A stretch of 16,540 nt of DNA from Deltaproteobacteria bacterium (GTDB lineage: Bacteria > Myxococcota > Polyangia > Polyangiales > B10-G4), in the NCBI GenBank assembly GCA_019312705.1, contig JAFDCW010000077.1, forward strand, positions 1 to 16,540, in the 5' to 3' direction. The notes beneath the pieces were generated by a model. The model was given only the letters and a program-made list of their open reading frames with translations. It had not been told where the DNA came from and did not search any database. Shown here piece by piece: positions 13,522-16,540 of this stretch (position 1 is the stretch's first letter; each line of letters starts with the position of its first letter). Position numbers and translations under genes: made by a program.

Positions 13522-15846
13522 ATGATGGCTTTCTTTCGGTCTGCGGCCGCGGTCCTCGCAATCTGTACTTTCGCCAGCAGCGCGAGCGCTCAGGACGCCT
13601 CGCGCTCCTTTGAGCGCCTGGTGACGGGGAACGGCTGGGCGATGGCCAGCTACGACCGTGTGTCTGGCCGCCTCGACACCTTCCTCGAGCACCCCTATCG
13701 CTTCGCCGGTCCCCGGGATGCGGCACCGGACCTCTGCTTTGCGGCGGACGAGTCTCGGGACCTCGCCTTCGATACCTACTTCGGGGCCCGCGTCGGCGGC
13801 GCCGGCGAGTGGCTCTCGGAGGTCGCCCTCGACGAGGCCGGATACGAGGTCGGGACCAATATCATCCGCGCCTCGCACCACGTCGGCCCCGGGCGGGCCG
13901 TCCGGGTGACGACCTACTCCTTCATGCCGACCGAGGTGGACCAGCCCGCCCTCGTGATGCTGGCCCGGTACGAGAACGTCTCGACCGCCAGCGTCGAGGT
14001 CACCCCCCACGCCGTCTTCAACTTCCGCCTCGGGAACGCCGACGGGGGTCGCGAGCCGAGCAGTGACGGTGAGCAGGCGAGCTGGGACGATGGCCGCTCT
14101 ACGCTCTACGAGTACGGGCCGAGCCAAGGCACCATCGCCTACACGGCGCTCTCCCCGGTCGGCCGTGTGAGCACCACGGTCGGCGGCGGCAGCGCCTACG
14201 AGCGATTGAGGTCCGGCGCGGACATCGACGACGTGCGCGCGACGACGGGACCGGTCAACGACATGGCGCCCGGCTTCGCCGCGGCGACGGCGACCCTCGC
14301 CCCCGGGGAAGACGTATGGATGGCGACGAGCGTCTTGTGGGCCCTCGACGAAGATGCCGGCCCCGACGTCGACGCGCTTCGGACCTGGGCCGCCGGGCGG
14401 GCCCCGGCCGCGTTGCTCGCCGCCGAAAAGAGCGCCTGGGACGCCTGGCATACGACGCCGCCGGCGGGGCTGAGTGACGCCCAGCGGGACCTCTGGCTGC
14501 AATCGGCGGCGATCCTCCGCATGGGGCAGGTCCGCGAGACGGGCCCCGGATTCGGCCAGATCTTGGCGAGTTTGCCCCCCGGCCTCGGCTTCGTGGACGC
14601 CCAGTGGAACATCTCCTGGGTCCGCGACATGGCCTACGCGGTTGCCGGCCTCGCCCGGTCTGGGCACCTCGCCGAGGCCCGGGCCGCGATCGAGTTTCAG
14701 CTGAAGGCCCCCCGGGGTCGCCACGAGTCCGAGGTTGGCATGCCCTACCGAATCTCGATCACGCGGTACTTCGGCAACGGCGAAGAAGAGTCCGACTGCA
14801 ACGCCGACGGACCCAACATCGAGTTCGACGGCTTCGGGCTCTTTCTCTGGTCCCTCGGGGAGTACCTCCGGGCCGGCGGCGACGCGGCGGTCCTCGAGGA
14901 GTTCTGGCCGGTCATCTCCGGCGAAATCGCTGACGTGCTGGTCTCCCTCGTCGACGACTCGGGGGTCATCGCGGCGGACTCGTCCATCTGGGAGGTGCAC
15001 TGGAACGGGCGCCAGCGTCGCTTCACCTATACGTCCCTCGCCGCCGTGCGCGGCCTCTGCGAAGTGGCCGACTGGGCCGACGGTCGCGGCGATGCCGATG
15101 CTGCAATGCGCTACCGCGATACCGCCGAGGGGATCCGCCGGGCCCTCATCGCCCGCCACACGGACTCCCGGGGCGCCCTCGTGCAGAGCGCCGAGGACCT
15201 CATCGCGGGCCACCACTACGTCGACGCGGCGACCGTCGAAGCGATCAACTGGGGCATCATCGACCCTCGGGGACGCTCGGCCCGGGCGACCCTCAACTCA
15301 CTGCTCGACAACCTCACGGTCGCGACCGGGACGGGCCTCATGCGCAACGACGACGGCGGCTGGTACGACTCCCAGGAGTGGGTCTTCGTCGACTTCCGCT
15401 TGATGCCTGCCCTCGGGGCGGCTGGCTTCGAAGACCGCCAGGGCGCCATCCGCGGTTGGGTCGAGGGCCAGGCCCTCGCGAACGATCTGATGTTCTCGGA
15501 GCTCCACGAGGCCGGGACCGGCACCTACGCCGGTTCGATCCCGATGGTTGGCTTTGGCGCCGGGGCCTACATCGTGGCGCTTTCGGGGGAGGGCGTCGCG
15601 GGGCCGGCGTGCGGCGCTTATGCCGAGGAGCCCGACGCTCCGCCGATCGTCGACGGCGGCGCTCCGGACGGCTCCGTCGGTCCTGACGGGGGCACGACGG
15701 ACGACGGCGGCACGACGGATGACGGCGGGACGACGACGCCGCCGTCCGACGATGGCGGTTGCTCCGCGGCCGGTTCCCCCGCGGCCCCGATCGGGCTCAT
15801 GGCCTTGGTGTTCGCTTTCTTCTTCGTTCGCCGGAGGCTCTCGTGA
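13522..15846 (+). CDS. Secreted GH15-like glucoamylase with MYXO-CTERM-type anchor
   Basis: This 774-residue protein likely releases glucose from starch-like glucans outside the cell. Residues 1-24 are a signal peptide ending SASAQ. Residues about 28-300 form the N-terminal beta-sandwich of bacterial family-15 enzymes. The (alpha/alpha)6-type catalytic region includes [12 protein letters not shown] (366-377) and [20 protein letters not shown], where Glu491 matches the general acid. The base is less certain; Glu660 (MFSELHEAG) or Glu619 are candidates. A Gly/Thr/Asp linker with an 18-bp tandem repeat (15688-15741, GGTTDD units) precedes GGCS (Cys747), one hydrophobic helix and RRR, the MYXO-CTERM layout linked to surface anchoring. 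A weak GAAAG precedes the ATG; a second ATG follows directly. Its stop overlaps the next start (GTGA). It is divergent from clpP by 70 bp. Confidence 0.85.
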   Translation: MMAFFRSAAAVLAICTFASSASAQDASRSFERLVTGNGWAMASYDRVSGRLDTFLEHPYRFAGPRDAAPDLCFAADESRDLAFDTYFGARVGGAGEWLSEVALDEAGYEVGTNIIRASHHVGPGRAVRVTTYSFMPTEVDQPALVMLARYENVSTASVEVTPHAVFNFRLGNADGGREPSSDGEQASWDDGRSTLYEYGPSQGTIAYTALSPVGRVSTTVGGGSAYERLRSGADIDDVRATTGPVNDMAPGFAAATATLAPGEDVWMATSVLWALDEDAGPDVDALRTWAAGRAPAALLAAEKSAWDAWHTTPPAGLSDAQRDLWLQSAAILRMGQVRETGPGFGQILASLPPGLGFVDAQWNISWVRDMAYAVAGLARSGHLAEARAAIEFQLKAPRGRHESEVGMPYRISITRYFGNGEEESDCNADGPNIEFDGFGLFLWSLGEYLRAGGDAAVLEEFWPVISGEIADVLVSLVDDSGVIAADSSIWEVHWNGRQRRFTYTSLAAVRGLCEVADWADGRGDADAAMRYRDTAEGIRRALIARHTDSRGALVQSAEDLIAGHHYVDAATVEAINWGIIDPRGRSARATLNSLLDNLTVATGTGLMRNDDGGWYDSQEWVFVDFRLMPALGAAGFEDRQGAIRGWVEGQALANDLMFSELHEAGTGTYAGSIPMVGFGAGAYIVALSGEGVAGPACGAYAEEPDAPPIVDGGAPDGSVGPDGGTTDDGGTTDDGGTTTPPSDDGGCSAAGSPAAPIGLMALVFAFFFVRRRLS

Positions 15847-16540
15847 AGCGCCTTCTGGTCATCTTTCCCAGTTTGCTCGTCGCCTTCGTCACCTCCGTTG
15901 CCCTGGCGGCGTGCGGTGACGACTCCTCGATGGTCTCCGATAGCTCGGTCGGTACCGACGGAGACACCCCCGACGTGGCGGTCCCGGACGGATTCTGCTC
16001 GGCCACGGTGACCTTTCGGGCGACCGGTTCGACCCCTGATGTGCACATCGCGGGGCCCTTCAACGAGTGGGACGAGACTGCGGACCGCATGGTCGACGAC
16101 GGAACCGGCGTCTATCGCATCACCCTTGCCCTCACCCCGGGGGTTCACTCTTACAAACTCTTCGTCGAGGGCGATGGACAGGAGCCCTGGCGCCTCGACC
16201 CGGACAACGCCTACCGGGCCTACGATGGCGGTGAGGAGAACTCGGGTCTCCGGGTGGCCGATTGTCGGGTGCCGGCCCTCAGCGTCGACGCGGCCACGAG
16301 CGCCCGGGGCGCGGATGGCGTGGGGCGTATCGACGCGACGCTGCGCTACGACCGGCGCCTCGCTGGCCCTGTCGACATGGTGACCGCCGAGCTTCGTAGT
16401 GGTCGGTCTACCCGCGCCCTCGACGGAACCGAGCTGACCGTGTCTGGGGATGTGATCACGCTGGCCGTCTCGGGCCTCGCGGAGGGCAAACACACGGTCC
16501 GTATTTCGGCCATCGACGACGCGGGCGTGGAAGCCGAATC
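15843..16540 (+). CDS. Lipoprotein with CBM48/E-set starch-binding-like domain (partial, probably an alpha-amylase-family enzyme)
   Basis: A GTG at 15843 overlaps the stop of the glucoamylase gene (GTGA) and opens a frame of 232 codons running off the window end without a stop. Residues 1-24 are a lipoprotein signal: MKRLL, a hydrophobic stretch, then ALAAC with lipidated Cys24 and GDD. After an acidic linker, residues about 54-138 form a CBM48-type E-set domain (DVHIAGPFNEWDE, GVYRITLALTPGVHSYKLFV, PWRLDPDNAYRAYD) as found before the catalytic barrel of GH13 branching enzymes, isoamylases and amylases. A second immunoglobulin-like segment (about 140-230) follows. The catalytic part, if any, lies beyond the window, so GH13 activity is inferred. 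Overlap with the glucoamylase suggests coupled translation and a shared role in glucan breakdown at the cell surface. Confidence 0.8.
   Translation, partial: MKRLLVIFPSLLVAFVTSVALAACGDDSSMVSDSSVGTDGDTPDVAVPDGFCSATVTFRATGSTPDVHIAGPFNEWDETADRMVDDGTGVYRITLALTPGVHSYKLFVEGDGQEPWRLDPDNAYRAYDGGEENSGLRVADCRVPALSVDAATSARGADGVGRIDATLRYDRRLAGPVDMVTAELRSGRSTRALDGTELTVSGDVITLAVSGLAEGKHTVRISAIDDAGVEAE

Noticed and set aside
13507..15216. 569-codon minus frame opposite the glucoamylase
   Set aside because: No recognisable motif. The + strand has a signal peptide, GH15 motifs and a sorting tail.

Overview
The window looks like the chromosome of a high-GC Myxococcota (delta-proteobacterial) bacterium. The evidence is a MYXO-CTERM-type sorting tail on a secreted enzyme (Gly-Cys, one membrane helix, Arg-rich end), several lipoproteins with an Ala-Cys-Gly-Asp-Asp start, an FHA-containing enhancer-binding-like regulator, and strong G/C third-position bias. 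This is inference from gene content; no taxonomic marker gene is present.

Layout. 1-142 is the tail of a + strand gene of unknown function. 143-775 has no convincing gene but holds a tandem pair of palindromes and two strong hairpins. 776-2320 (-) is an FHA / degenerate GGDEF / truncated AAA+ / Fis-type regulator. Divergent from it is a two-gene + strand unit: a cysteine-free Crp/Fnr-family regulator (2386-3117) and, 11 bp later, a multi-pass membrane protein (3129-3911). That protein carries the three signatures of presenilin/signal-peptide-peptidase aspartyl proteases: Asp in a membrane helix, GLGD, and PAL. After a repeat-bearing spacer come a HEAT-repeat lipoprotein (4231-5316, +), a hairpin terminator, and a convergent secreted lipoprotein (5431-6987, -).

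7123-11266 (-) is a maltodextrin-type ABC importer in the order malK, malE-malF fusion, malG, with both junctions overlapping as ATGA. Upstream on the same strand are a two-part histidine phosphatase (11632-12714) and a ClpP protease (12750-13451). Divergent from clpP are a secreted GH15-like glucoamylase (13522-15846, +) and, overlapping its stop codon, the start of a lipoprotein with a CBM48/E-set starch-binding-like domain (15843 to the window end). A reasonable reading is an alpha-glucan locus: exported or surface-anchored enzymes degrade starch or glycogen, and the importer takes up the maltodextrins.

The most unusual items are the bacterial presenilin-like protease in a two-gene unit with a Crp-family regulator; the regulator whose AAA+ core lacks GAFTGA and Walker B; a dispersed intergenic repeat system (34 perfect-register GGGRRC hexamers at 11333-11536, two shorter decayed arrays, and an identical 17-nt post-stop element plus hairpin beside two of them); and the fusion of the binding protein to the MalF-like permease.
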